From: Actinomycetes bacterium
GTDB taxonomy: Bacteria; Actinomycetota; Actinomycetes; Propionibacteriales; Propionibacteriaceae
Length of the DNA stretch: 49,049 bases
Assembly (NCBI GenBank): GCA_023443125.1
Contig: JAEZVO010000060.1
Span: forward strand, 1-49,049
Reading direction: 5' to 3'
Shown here: positions 1 through 9,968 of the stretch, piece after piece
Numbering within the stretch: position 1 is the stretch's first letter
Layout of the letters: each line of letters starts with the position of its first letter
Position numbers and translations under genes: made by a program
The notes under the pieces: generated by a model
What the model was told of the DNA's origin: nothing
Database searches by the model: none
The model's input: only the letters and a program-made list of their open reading frames with translations

Positions 1-132
1 AAGTCAGAAACCGAACGCGTCGAGGCCTTCCCCGAATGGCTGCACCACTACAATCACCACAGAGGCCACACCTCACTCAAGGGCCAACCGCCAGCCGCGC
101 GTGTGCCCAACCTCTCCGGGCAGAACAATTAG
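1..132 (+). pseudogene. IS481-family transposase, C-terminal end (cut by window edge)
   Basis: The first 43 codons read open in frame 1 and end at TAG 130-132. The peptide contains WLHHYNHHRGH and a PPAARVPNLSGQ tail, which is the usual C-terminus of the rve/DDE integrase core of IS481 transposases, where the YNHHRxH motif lies just after the catalytic Glu. Only this end is in the window, so whether the gene is intact upstream cannot be told. I see no clear terminal inverted repeat between its stop and the gap promoter. It appears to be a different IS481 subgroup from the remnant at 14453-14613. Confidence 0.75.
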
Positions 133-157
133 ACGTCGGTTTTCTCGACCCTGAAGC

Positions 158-185
158 TTGTCCATCTCATCGATGTGGCTAGGAT
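158..185 (+). promoter_or_regulatory. Putative sigma-70-type promoter of gap
   Basis: TTGTCC (158-163) and TAGGAT (180-185) are separated by 16 bases, giving a start near 192 and a leader of roughly 80 bases before gap. The rest of 133-269 contains no gene; the gap ribosome binding site GAAGGG lies at 253-258. Confidence 0.5.
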
Positions 186-269
186 GAAGCTGTACGCCAA
201 GGCGCAAAGCGCTGCCCGGGATTCCGCCCGGCGGGGTGAGCGCAAGTGAACTGAAGGGTATCCATTCAT

Positions 270-1271
<1,002 letters not shown>

Positions 1272-1302
1272 TCCTTCAGCCGCCTATTCACTGACTGGTG
1301 TT

Positions 1303-1334
1303 GGCCCCGTACTCCCTGTGAGGGGTGCGGGGCC
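1303..1334 (+). terminator. Hairpin between gap and pgk
   Basis: GGCCCCG at 1303-1309 pairs with CGGGGCC at 1328-1334. It is followed by TTCATCTTCATC rather than a pure T run, so it could be a partial terminator or an mRNA stability element setting the gap to pgk ratio. Confidence 0.55.
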
Positions 1335-1382
1335 TTCATCTTCATCCCCGTTGTTCTTCCGATCTGAAAGGAACCAAATCCC

Positions 1383-2591
<1,209 letters not shown>

Positions 2592-2593
2592 TC

Positions 2594-3379
2594 ATGGCTC
2601 GTACCCCCATCATCGCTGGCAACTGGAAAATGAACATGAACCACGTCGAAGCGACTGGACTCGTCCAGAAGCTCGCGTGGACGCTCGCCGACAAGGAATT
2701 TGACCCGAAGACGGTGGACGCCGTCGTCATTCCTCCGTTCACCGATCTGCGCACCGTGCAGACCCTCATCGACGGCGACCGCATGCCGCTCCAGCTCGGC
2801 GCGCAGGATGTCTCGGCGCAGGATTCCGGTGCCTACACTGGTGAAGTCAGCGCAGACATGCTGGCCAAGCTGCAGGTGCGTTACGTCGTCGTCGGGCACT
2901 CCGAGCGTCGTCAGTACCACGGCGAAACCGACGAGCTCGTCGGTGCGAAGGCGAAGAAGGTCATCGCCCAGGGCATGACGCCCATCATCTGCGTGGGTGA
3001 GGGCCTGGATGTGCGCAAGGAAGGCAAGCACGTCGAGTACACCGTCGCTCAGGTTCGTGGCGCCCTCGACGGGCTGACTGCCGAGCAGGTCGCTGGCATC
3101 GTCATCGCCTACGAGCCCGTGTGGGCCATCGGCACCGGCGAGGTTGCGACCCCCGAGGACGCGCAGGAGGTGTGCGGCGCTATCCGCAACGAGGTCCGCA
3201 GCGCATTCGGCGATGAGGCTGCCGACAAGGTGCGTATCCAGTACGGCGGCTCGGTGAAGTCCGGCAGCATCCGCTCCATCATGGATCAGCCCGACGTCGA
3301 CGGTGCCCTCGTCGGTGGCGCGAGCTTGAAGGCGGAGGAATTCGCGGCAATTATCCGGTTCCAGGATCTCGCTGTCTGA
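2594..3379 (+). CDS. tpiA: Triosephosphate isomerase
   Basis: Interconverts dihydroxyacetone phosphate and glyceraldehyde 3-phosphate. The 261-residue TIM barrel has GNWKMN with Lys12, the catalytic His102 in VVGHSERR, and Glu174 in AYEPVWAIGTG, followed by the phosphate-binding GGSVK. The ATG at 2594 is chosen over an in-frame GTG at 2588, because the GTG lies inside the AGGAGAAG ribosome binding site (2581-2588). It starts two bases after the pgk stop, and a strong hairpin follows it. Confidence 0.97.
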   Translation: MARTPIIAGNWKMNMNHVEATGLVQKLAWTLADKEFDPKTVDAVVIPPFTDLRTVQTLIDGDRMPLQLGAQDVSAQDSGAYTGEVSADMLAKLQVRYVVVGHSERRQYHGETDELVGAKAKKVIAQGMTPIICVGEGLDVRKEGKHVEYTVAQVRGALDGLTAEQVAGIVIAYEPVWAIGTGEVATPEDAQEVCGAIRNEVRSAFGDEAADKVRIQYGGSVKSGSIRSIMDQPDVDGALVGGASLKAEEFAAIIRFQDLAV

Positions 3380-3396
3380 TTCCTACAGCACATGTT

Positions 3397-3428
3397 GGTC
3401 GGCCGTCCAGGGCGTTGGGCGGCCGACC
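3397..3428 (+). terminator. Terminator hairpin after tpiA
   Basis: Perfect 9-base arms GGTCGGCCG (3397-3405) and CGGCCGACC (3420-3428) enclose a 14-base loop, followed by TTCGTCAT. It closes the gap-pgk-tpiA unit. Confidence 0.7.
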
Positions 3429-3472
3429 TTCGTCATACCAGGAGCTGATTCGGCATTCACTCACGCGTCAGT

Positions 3473-3486
3473 TACACTGGCCTGCG
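3473..3486 (+). promoter_or_regulatory. Leaderless-type -10 box of secG
   Basis: TACACT at 3473-3478 ends 7 bases before the GTG at 3486, so transcription should begin at or next to the start codon. Confidence 0.5.
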
Positions 3487-3749
3487 TGATTGTGCCTCTT
3501 CTCTCCACGCCGGTGACTATCCTCTCCGTGATTCTCATCGTGCTGAGCATCCTTCTGGCAGCGTCCATCCTCCTCCACAAAGGCCGTGGCGGTGGTATGT
3601 CTGACCTGTTCGGTGGCGGCATGTCCACGTCGATGGGTGGCGTCTCGCGCGCCGAGCGTCGACTGGACCTCATCACGCTGATCGTCGGGCTGATTTGGCT
3701 GCTCACCATCATCGCGCTGCTGCTGGTGTATCGAGCCGAAGCGCTCTGA
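3486..3749 (+). CDS. secG: Preprotein translocase subunit SecG
   Basis: Small accessory subunit of the SecYEG channel in the cytoplasmic membrane. The 87 residues form two hydrophobic helices (about 8-30 and 63-83) joined by the Gly-rich loop HKGRGGGMSDLFGGG, the family hallmark. No Shine-Dalgarno precedes the GTG; the close TACACT box instead suggests a leaderless message. The position directly after tpiA and before rbpA is the usual actinobacterial arrangement. Confidence 0.93.
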   Translation: MIVPLLSTPVTILSVILIVLSILLAASILLHKGRGGGMSDLFGGGMSTSMGGVSRAERRLDLITLIVGLIWLLTIIALLLVYRAEAL

Positions 3750-3793
3750 AGATCTATCTAACTGTTCCCAACGACAACTGAAGGAGAAGAGCT

Positions 3794-4150
3794 GTGGCAG
3801 GTGGCAATGCCATCCGTGGAAGCCGTGTGGGCGCTGGCCCCATGGGCGAGGCAGAGCGAGGAGACGCCGTCGCTCGGCACCGGGTCTCCTATTTCTGCGC
3901 GAGTGGGCACGAGACGCGCCCCGCATTCGCAATTGACGCTCAGATCCCGGAGGAATGGGACTGCCCCCGCTGCGGACTTCCGGCGAACAAGGACGAGGAC
4001 AACCCGCCTCCGCCACCAAAGATCGTGCCGTACAAGACGCACCTGGCTTACGTAAAGGAGCGCCGTTCTGAAGAGGACGCGGAGGCGATCCTCGCGGAAG
4101 CGATCACCACGCTGCGCGCCCGTCGGGCTGCCGGCGAAATCATTTACTGA
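3794..4150 (+). CDS. rbpA: RNA polymerase-binding protein RbpA
   Basis: Actinobacterial transcription factor that binds sigma and core RNA polymerase and stabilises the open complex at housekeeping promoters. The 118-residue product has a flexible N-terminus starting GGNAIRGSRVGAGP, a core domain with CASGH and CPRCG pairs, the basic linker, and a C-terminal sigma-interaction helix (ERRSEEDAEAILAEA). The GTG at 3794 has AAGGAGA at 3781-3787. The gene lies 44 bases after secG and converges on pgl. Confidence 0.93.
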   Translation: MAGGNAIRGSRVGAGPMGEAERGDAVARHRVSYFCASGHETRPAFAIDAQIPEEWDCPRCGLPANKDEDNPPPPPKIVPYKTHLAYVKERRSEEDAEAILAEAITTLRARRAAGEIIY

Positions 4151-4191
4151 CTTCCCAGTTCATACCGGCAGCTGCCGGGCTAGGGCCGCGG

Positions 4192-4923
4192 TTACAACTC
4201 GCAGCGGTACTGGCCCGGCAGTTTGCTTGCGGCTGCATCATCGACGAACCACAACGTGGAATGCTCGCCGCGAGCATGGGCTGCAGGGAGCGTTTGGTCG
4301 CCGTCGAGCACACGAGCCACGGCATCGGCCTTGGCGTCGCCGGTCACGATGAACCACATCGAGTCGGTGTTGTTCAGAGCATTGAACGTGAGGGTGATGC
4401 GCTCCGGGGGAGGCTTCGGCGCATCTTCCACACCGATGACGAGTCGAGTCGTCGGCTTGAAGCTCGGATGCTTGGGGAAGATTGATGCGGTGTGCCCGTC
4501 GGGGCCCATGCCGAGCAGGACGAGATCGAATCGGGTGTGGCCGAGCTCTGTCTCGTACACGTCAGCGCTTTCGCGGGAATCCTTGCGCCCATCTTTGGCC
4601 GCCATCATGTGGATGTTCGCGGAATGGATGGGCAGGGTTCGGGCGAGACGTTCGAGGGCCTGTAGTGAATTGCGGTCTGGATCGGTGGCCGCGACGAACC
4701 GCTCGTCGCCCCACCACAAGTGGAGCTTCTTGTAGTCGATGTCCACGTCGACGATGAGCTCAGCCACGCGCTCATAGACGGCGTTTGCCGCGGTCCCGCC
4801 CGCGAGACAGATGTCGATGCGGTCTTGCGTGGCGTCTTTCTTCGTTAGAAGTGCGACGAGGCGCTCCGCAACGATGTCGGTGATGTCGTCGGCATGTGGT
4901 GCGCGAACCAGGCGCTGGTGCAT
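4192..4923 (-). CDS. pgl: 6-phosphogluconolactonase
   Basis: Hydrolyses 6-phosphogluconolactone, the second step of the oxidative pentose phosphate pathway. The 243-residue protein shows the SugP-isomerase-like fold motifs GGTAANAVYERVAE, WWGDERFV and LLGMGPDGHTASIFP. The start ATG overlaps the opcA stop by one base (TGATG), with GGAGAGC just upstream. It is the last gene of zwf-opcA-pgl and converges on rbpA across 41 bases that contain a short GGCAGCTGCC palindrome. Confidence 0.96.
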   Translation of the reverse strand: MHQRLVRAPHADDITDIVAERLVALLTKKDATQDRIDICLAGGTAANAVYERVAELIVDVDIDYKKLHLWWGDERFVAATDPDRNSLQALERLARTLPIHSANIHMMAAKDGRKDSRESADVYETELGHTRFDLVLLGMGPDGHTASIFPKHPSFKPTTRLVIGVEDAPKPPPERITLTFNALNNTDSMWFIVTGDAKADAVARVLDGDQTLPAAHARGEHSTLWFVDDAAASKLPGQYRCEL

Positions 4924-5828
4924 CAGTGCTCTCCTTCTTGCGACAGCAGATGGGCGACGGTGTCCTCGAACACCTGGTCGGGGTCGAGACGTTGTAGCTC
5001 CTCGGTGAGGAGGTCCGTGAGCGGGCGCCGACGCAGCGCGACCTTCCGGGGCGGTTGCCCAGGCACGGTGTATTCCGCCGTCGTGTTGCCGGGGCGACGG
5101 ATAGAGATATCGCCTGCGTCGGTGTTCAGGACGACCTCGATCACGCCGATGCCGTCGCCGTCGATGCGCTCCACCTCGATGCCTAGCTTGTTGCTCAGCC
5201 AGGTGGCGAGGAGCGTGGCGGGGGCGTTGTCATGCGCGGATACCACCCGTGCGCTGCGCACGGGGGACGCCACTTGGTCGACGGCGGCGACGAGCAGCGC
5301 GCGCCACCTGGTGAGTCGTGTCCAGGTGAGGTCGGTGTCACCGGCGGTGTGATGCCGGGCCCGGTTTCTGAGGGCTGCCTGTGGGTCGGCGCAGCCGGCG
5401 GCGTCCGTGATGCGCCGATCTGCGAGCTGGCCGATGGGATCTTGGGCCAGGTCGTCGGGCCCTTCATGGGGCCACCACACGACGGTGGGGGAGTCGGGAA
5501 GCAGCAGGGGCAGCAGCATCACGTTGGCTCGCTCGCGCAGCCCGCCGCGCAGGGTGAGGGTGATCAGGTCGCCCGGGAGCCCGTCGCCTACCTCGACGGT
5601 GGCATCCATCGACGGGCCTCCGTCGCTGTTGGCGTCGGTGACGACGATCACCCTCGACGGATGCGCGTAGGCGGAGGCTTTCGCGGCATGGATGGCGTCG
5701 TCGAAGTGCGCGTCGTCGGTGGCGATAATGAGGGTCAGCACGAGGCCGCTCGCGCCCGCGCCGCGGTGCGCCTTCGTGAGTGCGGCGGAGATTTCTCTCG
5801 ACGTGGTGTCTGGCAGTTCGATAATCAT
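4923..5828 (-). CDS. opcA: Glucose-6-phosphate dehydrogenase assembly protein OpcA
   Basis: In actinobacteria and cyanobacteria OpcA binds and activates glucose-6-phosphate dehydrogenase. The 301-residue product starts MIIELPDTTS, has the conserved VVWWPHEGP segment near residue 115, and contains the RITDA and LTWTRLTRWR motifs of the family. The start at 5828 has GGAG eight bases upstream; longer reading of the frame only overlaps zwf. Sits between zwf and pgl, consistent with one transcript. Confidence 0.95.
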   Translation of the reverse strand: MIIELPDTTSREISAALTKAHRGAGASGLVLTLIIATDDAHFDDAIHAAKASAYAHPSRVIVVTDANSDGGPSMDATVEVGDGLPGDLITLTLRGGLRERANVMLLPLLLPDSPTVVWWPHEGPDDLAQDPIGQLADRRITDAAGCADPQAALRNRARHHTAGDTDLTWTRLTRWRALLVAAVDQVASPVRSARVVSAHDNAPATLLATWLSNKLGIEVERIDGDGIGVIEVVLNTDAGDISIRRPGNTTAEYTVPGQPPRKVALRRRPLTDLLTEELQRLDPDQVFEDTVAHLLSQEGEH

Positions 5829-5838
5829 GACGTTGCTC

Positions 5839-7380
5839 CTACGGGCGTCGCCAGGCGCGACCATCGCCGGCGAGCATGTCGTGGGCGGATGAGGGGCCCC
5901 AGGTGCCGGGCTCGTACTGTTCGGGTTGATCGTCGAGCGAGGCCCAGTACTCGAGCACCGGGTCGAGGATGCGCCAGCTGAGCTCCACCTCTTCCTGCTG
6001 CGGGAACAACGGTGGCTCGCCGAGCAGCACGTCGAGAATGAGGCGCTCGTAGGCTTCCGGGGAGGATTCGGTGAAGGAGCCGCCGTAGCCGAAGTCCATC
6101 GACACCTCGCGGATCTCCATCTGCGTGCCGGGTACCTTGGCGCCAAAACGGAGGGTGACGCCCTCGTCGGGCTGGATCCGCAGCACCAGCGCATTGGTGC
6201 CGAGCTTCGCAGTATCGGTGCTCGCGAATGGCAGGTGTGGGGGCTGCTTGAAGTTCAGCGCCACCTCCGTCACTCGGCGCGGCATGCGCTTGCCGGTGCG
6301 GAGGTAGAAGGGCACGCCGGCCCAGCGTCGGTTGTCGATATCGACGCGAATTGCGGCGAATGTTTCGGTGTTGGAACTGGGGTCGACGCCCTCTTCCTCG
6401 GTGTAGCCGGCCACTTCCTTGCCGCCCTGCCAGCCGCCGGCATACTGCCCGCGCGCGGTGTGCTTGGCGTAGTCCTTAGGGACGCTCGCTGCGGCTAGCA
6501 CCTTCTTCTTTTCCGTGCGCAGCTGGGCGGCGTCGAAGTTCGTCGGGTCTTCCATCGCGGCGAGCGCGAGCAGCTGGAGAAGGTGGTTTTGCATTACGTC
6601 GCGGGCGATGCCGATGCCGTCGAAGTAGCCCGCACGGCCGCCGATGCCGATGTCTTCGGCCATCGTGATCTCGACATGGCTCACGTAGTGGTTGTTCCAC
6701 ACAGGTTCGAAGAGCTGATTCGCGAACCGCAACGCCAGGATGTTTTGCACGGTTTCCTTACCCAGGTAGTGGTCGATGCGGAACACATCCTGGGGGGCGA
6801 ACAGGTCTGAGACGACGGCGTCGAGTTCCTTCGCCGACTCGAGGTCATGCCCGAAGGGCTTCTCGATCACGACGCGATGCCAGCTCTCGTCGCTCTGCTC
6901 TACCAGGCCGTGCGAGCGCAGCTGCTGCATCACGGGCTCGAAGCCCGACGGTGGGATGGAGAGATAGAAGACGTGGTTGCCACCGGTGCCGCGCTCGGTG
7001 TCGAGCTCAGTGAGGGTGTCCCGCAGGCGCTCGAAGGCGTCGTCGGAATCAAAGGTGCCGCTCACGAACCGGATGCCCTCGAGCAGCTGCTCCCATACCT
7101 CCTCGCGGAACTCGGTGCGGGCATGCTCTTTGACGGCGTCGTGCACCACCTGCGCGAAATCTTGGTCTTCCCACTCGCGACGAGCGAAGCCCACCAAACC
7201 GAAGCCCGGCGGGAGCAGGCCTCGGTTGGCCAGGTCGTACACCGCCGGCATGAGCTTCTTGCGGGACAGATCGCCGGTGACGCCGAAGATTACGAGCACG
7301 CACGGCTCGGCGATGCGGGGGAGTCTGCGGTCGTCGGAATCCCTCAACGGGTTGACGAACGGGAGGGAAGTGGAAGTCAC
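5839..7380 (-). CDS. zwf: Glucose-6-phosphate 1-dehydrogenase
   Basis: Oxidises glucose 6-phosphate with NADP, the committed step of the oxidative pentose phosphate pathway. The 513-residue product has the nucleotide motif VIFGVTGDLSRKKL near the N-terminus, the active-site RIDHYLGKE, and the EKPFGHD lysine region. I place the start at GTG 7380 because a TAGGCT box ends exactly 7 bases upstream, implying leaderless transcription; an ATG nine codons further upstream would lie upstream of that transcription start. Divergent from ctaB, with both promoters inside 7381-7463. Confidence 0.96.
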   Translation of the reverse strand: MTSTSLPFVNPLRDSDDRRLPRIAEPCVLVIFGVTGDLSRKKLMPAVYDLANRGLLPPGFGLVGFARREWEDQDFAQVVHDAVKEHARTEFREEVWEQLLEGIRFVSGTFDSDDAFERLRDTLTELDTERGTGGNHVFYLSIPPSGFEPVMQQLRSHGLVEQSDESWHRVVIEKPFGHDLESAKELDAVVSDLFAPQDVFRIDHYLGKETVQNILALRFANQLFEPVWNNHYVSHVEITMAEDIGIGGRAGYFDGIGIARDVMQNHLLQLLALAAMEDPTNFDAAQLRTEKKKVLAAASVPKDYAKHTARGQYAGGWQGGKEVAGYTEEEGVDPSSNTETFAAIRVDIDNRRWAGVPFYLRTGKRMPRRVTEVALNFKQPPHLPFASTDTAKLGTNALVLRIQPDEGVTLRFGAKVPGTQMEIREVSMDFGYGGSFTESSPEAYERLILDVLLGEPPLFPQQEEVELSWRILDPVLEYWASLDDQPEQYEPGTWGPSSAHDMLAGDGRAWRRP

Positions 7381-7393
7381 ATTCCCCAGCCTA
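7380..7393 (-). promoter_or_regulatory. Leaderless-type -10 box of zwf
   Basis: On the minus strand TAGGCT (7393-7388) is followed by a 7-base spacer and the GTG at 7380. It decides the zwf start. Confidence 0.55.
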
Positions 7394-7431
7394 ACGGTTC
7401 TTCGCAACTAGGATGTTCGCTATTTCAGCTG

Positions 7432-7459
7432 TAGACTCCCTCGGGAATTGTGAGGGAGG
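7432..7459 (+). promoter_or_regulatory. -10 box and ribosome binding site of ctaB
   Basis: TAGACT at 7432-7437 predicts a start near 7444, leaving a short leader that contains GGGAGG (7454-7459) four bases before the GTG at 7464. Confidence 0.45.
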
Positions 7460-7463
7460 TCAG

Positions 7464-8387
7464 GTGACGGCTACGACGGCACACGCATCGCGTGCGAGCG
7501 CGCGGGATGTGGTGAAGGCCTACGTCGCGCTGACGAAACCCCGCATCATCGAGCTGCTACTCGTCACTACCTTGCCTGCCATGTTCCTTGCACAGGGTGG
7601 GTTGCCGCCGCTGTGGCCCGCCGTCGCCACCTTGTTTGGTGGGTGGATGGCTGCGGCCAGCGCCAACACATTCAACTGTGTGCTCGATCGCGACATCGAC
7701 GAGACCATGCGTCGCACCAGGCGCCGGCCCATGCCTCGGCATCAGGTGGGGGTGCGCCCTGCAACCATCTTTGGCGTACTACTGGCTGTTGTGTCGTCGC
7801 TCATTTTGGGCCTCGGTGCGAACTGGCTCTCCGCCGGGCTCGCGCTCTTGGCGAACGCGCTATACGTGTTCGTCTACACCATCTGGTTGAAGCGCCGCAC
7901 GTGGCAGAACATCATCTGGGGTGGCATTGCGGGCTGCTTCCCGCCGCTGATCGGCTGGACCGCGGTTACGAACTCGGTGAGCTGGCCACCGATCATCATG
8001 TTCGCCGTGGTGTTCTTCTGGACCCCGCCACACACGTGGGCACTGTCGTTTCGGTACAAGGACGACTACGCGGCAGCGGGCGTGCCGATGCTTCCCGTCG
8101 TTCGTACGGCTCCGCAGGTGGCCAGACAGATTCTCGTCTACACCCTGCTGACGGTGGGCGCGTCGCTGCTGCTGTGGCCGGTGGCTCCGACGGGGCCGCT
8201 CTACGCCGTCGTGGCGATACTCTCTGGCGCGGTCATCACCTGGGAAGCCGTACAGCTGCTGAGAAGAGCCAACCGCGGGCTCGAGGGCGCGCAGCTGAAG
8301 GCCATGCGCCTGTTCCACTGGTCGAACAGCTACCTGGCGATTGTGTTCCTCGCCATCGCAATCGATCCGCTGATCTTTGCACGCTGA
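7464..8387 (+). CDS. ctaB: Protoheme IX farnesyltransferase (heme O synthase)
   Basis: Membrane UbiA-family prenyltransferase that attaches farnesyl to heme B to give heme O for cytochrome oxidase. The 307-residue protein keeps KPRIIELLLVTTLPA, the first Asp-rich motif NCVLDRDIDETMRRT with RPMPRH, and the second motif around YKDDYAAAGVPMLPVV, with about nine hydrophobic helices. An ATG 17 codons upstream (7413) is in frame but lies before the predicted transcription start, so the GTG at 7464 is preferred. Its partner ctaA lies 4 kb away on the other strand. Confidence 0.95.
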   Translation: MTATTAHASRASARDVVKAYVALTKPRIIELLLVTTLPAMFLAQGGLPPLWPAVATLFGGWMAAASANTFNCVLDRDIDETMRRTRRRPMPRHQVGVRPATIFGVLLAVVSSLILGLGANWLSAGLALLANALYVFVYTIWLKRRTWQNIIWGGIAGCFPPLIGWTAVTNSVSWPPIIMFAVVFFWTPPHTWALSFRYKDDYAAAGVPMLPVVRTAPQVARQILVYTLLTVGASLLLWPVAPTGPLYAVVAILSGAVITWEAVQLLRRANRGLEGAQLKAMRLFHWSNSYLAIVFLAIAIDPLIFAR

Positions 8388-8393
8388 GGCGCG

Positions 8394-8406
8394 TAGGCTC
8401 GACGCA
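8394..8406 (+). promoter_or_regulatory. Leaderless-type -10 box of the DUF4921 gene
   Basis: TAGGCT at 8394-8399 is followed by six bases and the ATG at 8406. Confidence 0.5.
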
Positions 8407-9731
8407 TGGATCTCTTTGTGCGGGAGCCGGAATACCTTGATGTGCTCGCCGATGGCACGGTCAAGCAACTCAACCCCTTTACCGGTACCGAGGTGTGGAC
8501 GGTGCCCGGCCGCGGCAATCGCCCGCTTGGCGTGCAGGTGGCGGACCCCCAGCCGCTCAGCCCCGACGAACACGGCCGCCACTGCGCCTTTTGTGAGCTA
8601 CGCTACTGGGAGACGCCGCCGGAGAAGTCGCGCGTCGTGCGAAGAGGCGATGATTGGGAGCAGCTCGACGGCGTTCCCGCCAGCCAGCTCCTCGACGAGG
8701 TGGCGGAGTTTCGTCGGGTTCCGAACCTGTTCGAGATTTTGAGCTACGACTACTGGCATCTCAACTACGGCTACGAGCTGCCAGGCGACGTCGCTGCCCG
8801 CCGCCAGGCATACCTGGCGGAGCCCGAGGGATTGCGGCATGTGGTGAGCGTGGTGGAAGCAAAGCTGCGCGCCAGCGGGAATACGCCCGAGAACATCGCT
8901 CGGATGGAGCTCGGCGACAAGCTGGAGGCGGCATCCGGCTTTTTCGGGGGAGAGCATGACGTGATCATCGCCCGCCGGCACTTCGTCGACGGTGCCGCCG
9001 ACAGCTCTCAGCTGGCGTCGTCGGGCACACTCACGCAGGAGGAGCACCGTCGGTTTCTGCGGTTCACGGTGGACTCGATGGAACAGCTCTACGCTGCGAA
9101 TCGATATGCGCGGTACGTGTCCGTGTTCCAGAATTGGCTGAAGCCGGCTGGCGCGTCTTTCGACCACCTGCACAAGCAACTGGTGGCGATCGACGAGCGT
9201 GGGACGCAGCAGGAGCTGACGCTGGCGAAGCTGCGGCGCAACCCCAACATCTTCAACGATGCGGCCGCGAACTATGCGAGCAGAAACAACTTGATGATCG
9301 CCGAGAACGACCACGCCATCGCGTTCGCCGGGTTTGGTCATCGGTATCCGACCATCGAGGTGTACTCCCGATCTGAGGAGTCGGACCCGTGGCGGCACTC
9401 GTCGCAGGAAATCGACGGCGTCTCCGACGTGCTGCACGCGATGCATGCCGCGACCGGCGCCGACGTCGCGTGCAATGAAGAGTGGCACCATCGCCCCATC
9501 GACGTGCGCGAGCCGATGCCGTGGCGCATCATGCTGAAGTGGCGGGTCTCGACGCTAGCGGGCTTCGAGGGCGCGACGAAGATCTACCTCAACACCATCG
9601 ACCCGATGACGCTGCGCGACAAGGTGGTCTCCCAGCTGCACGCGTTGCGCGACCAGGGACGGATCGCCGCCAGCCTGCGCATCGCCACCGAATGCGGCTG
9701 CCAGCCCAACCCCCTGCGCTACTGCCGCTGA
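8406..9731 (+). CDS. DUF4921 family, galactose-1-phosphate uridylyltransferase-like
   Basis: The 441-residue protein resembles the DUF4921 family, related to GalT in the HIT superfamily. It has an N-terminal substrate-like segment (LNPFTGTEVWTVPGR), a CAFC pair suited to zinc, and the HIT-like nucleotidyl-transfer motif FDHLHKQ with His254 and His256. GalT enzymes use an HPH triad, which is altered here, so the actual substrate is unknown. The message looks leaderless and the gene is transcribed separately from ctaB 18 bases upstream. It ends at a repeat-filled convergent gap with the M3 peptidase. Confidence 0.8.
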   Translation: MDLFVREPEYLDVLADGTVKQLNPFTGTEVWTVPGRGNRPLGVQVADPQPLSPDEHGRHCAFCELRYWETPPEKSRVVRRGDDWEQLDGVPASQLLDEVAEFRRVPNLFEILSYDYWHLNYGYELPGDVAARRQAYLAEPEGLRHVVSVVEAKLRASGNTPENIARMELGDKLEAASGFFGGEHDVIIARRHFVDGAADSSQLASSGTLTQEEHRRFLRFTVDSMEQLYAANRYARYVSVFQNWLKPAGASFDHLHKQLVAIDERGTQQELTLAKLRRNPNIFNDAAANYASRNNLMIAENDHAIAFAGFGHRYPTIEVYSRSEESDPWRHSSQEIDGVSDVLHAMHAATGADVACNEEWHHRPIDVREPMPWRIMLKWRVSTLAGFEGATKIYLNTIDPMTLRDKVVSQLHALRDQGRIAASLRIATECGCQPNPLRYCR

Positions 9732-9737
9732 TCTGCC

Positions 9738-9960
9738 CCGGTGGTCGAGTAGCTGCTCCGCGCCGGTGGATGAGCGGTCGCCTCTTGCCGGTGGTTGAGC
9801 GGTCGCTCCGCGCCGGTGGTTGAGTAGCGAGCGAAGCTCGCGTATCGAAACCCCGGCGGCTGCGTCTCGATATGGCGGCTGTGCCGCCTACTCGACGATC
9901 GGGGGAGAGTGCCCACCACCGGTGGTTGAGTAGCCGCCGTAGGCGGCGTATCGAAACCCC
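9738..9960. repeat. Cluster of 25-base direct repeats and REP-like palindromes
   Basis: Four copies of CCGGTGG(T/A)(C/T)GAG begin at 9738, 9763, 9788 and 9813, exactly 25 bases apart. The fourth, and a fifth at 9919, extend into a 42-base palindromic unit of the form GGTTGAGTAGC...GTATCGAAACC. An inverted partial copy lies at 9864-9895. Similar GGTTTCGATAC/GTAGCTCAACC units are scattered intergenic elements in many high-GC actinobacteria. They fill the whole 237-base convergent gap between the DUF4921 gene and the M3 peptidase. Confidence 0.85.
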
Positions 9961-9968
9961 GCCCGGTA

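Noticed and set aside
9738..9837. CRISPR array
   Set aside because: The 25-base period has no distinct spacers, units are degenerate and no cas genes are nearby.
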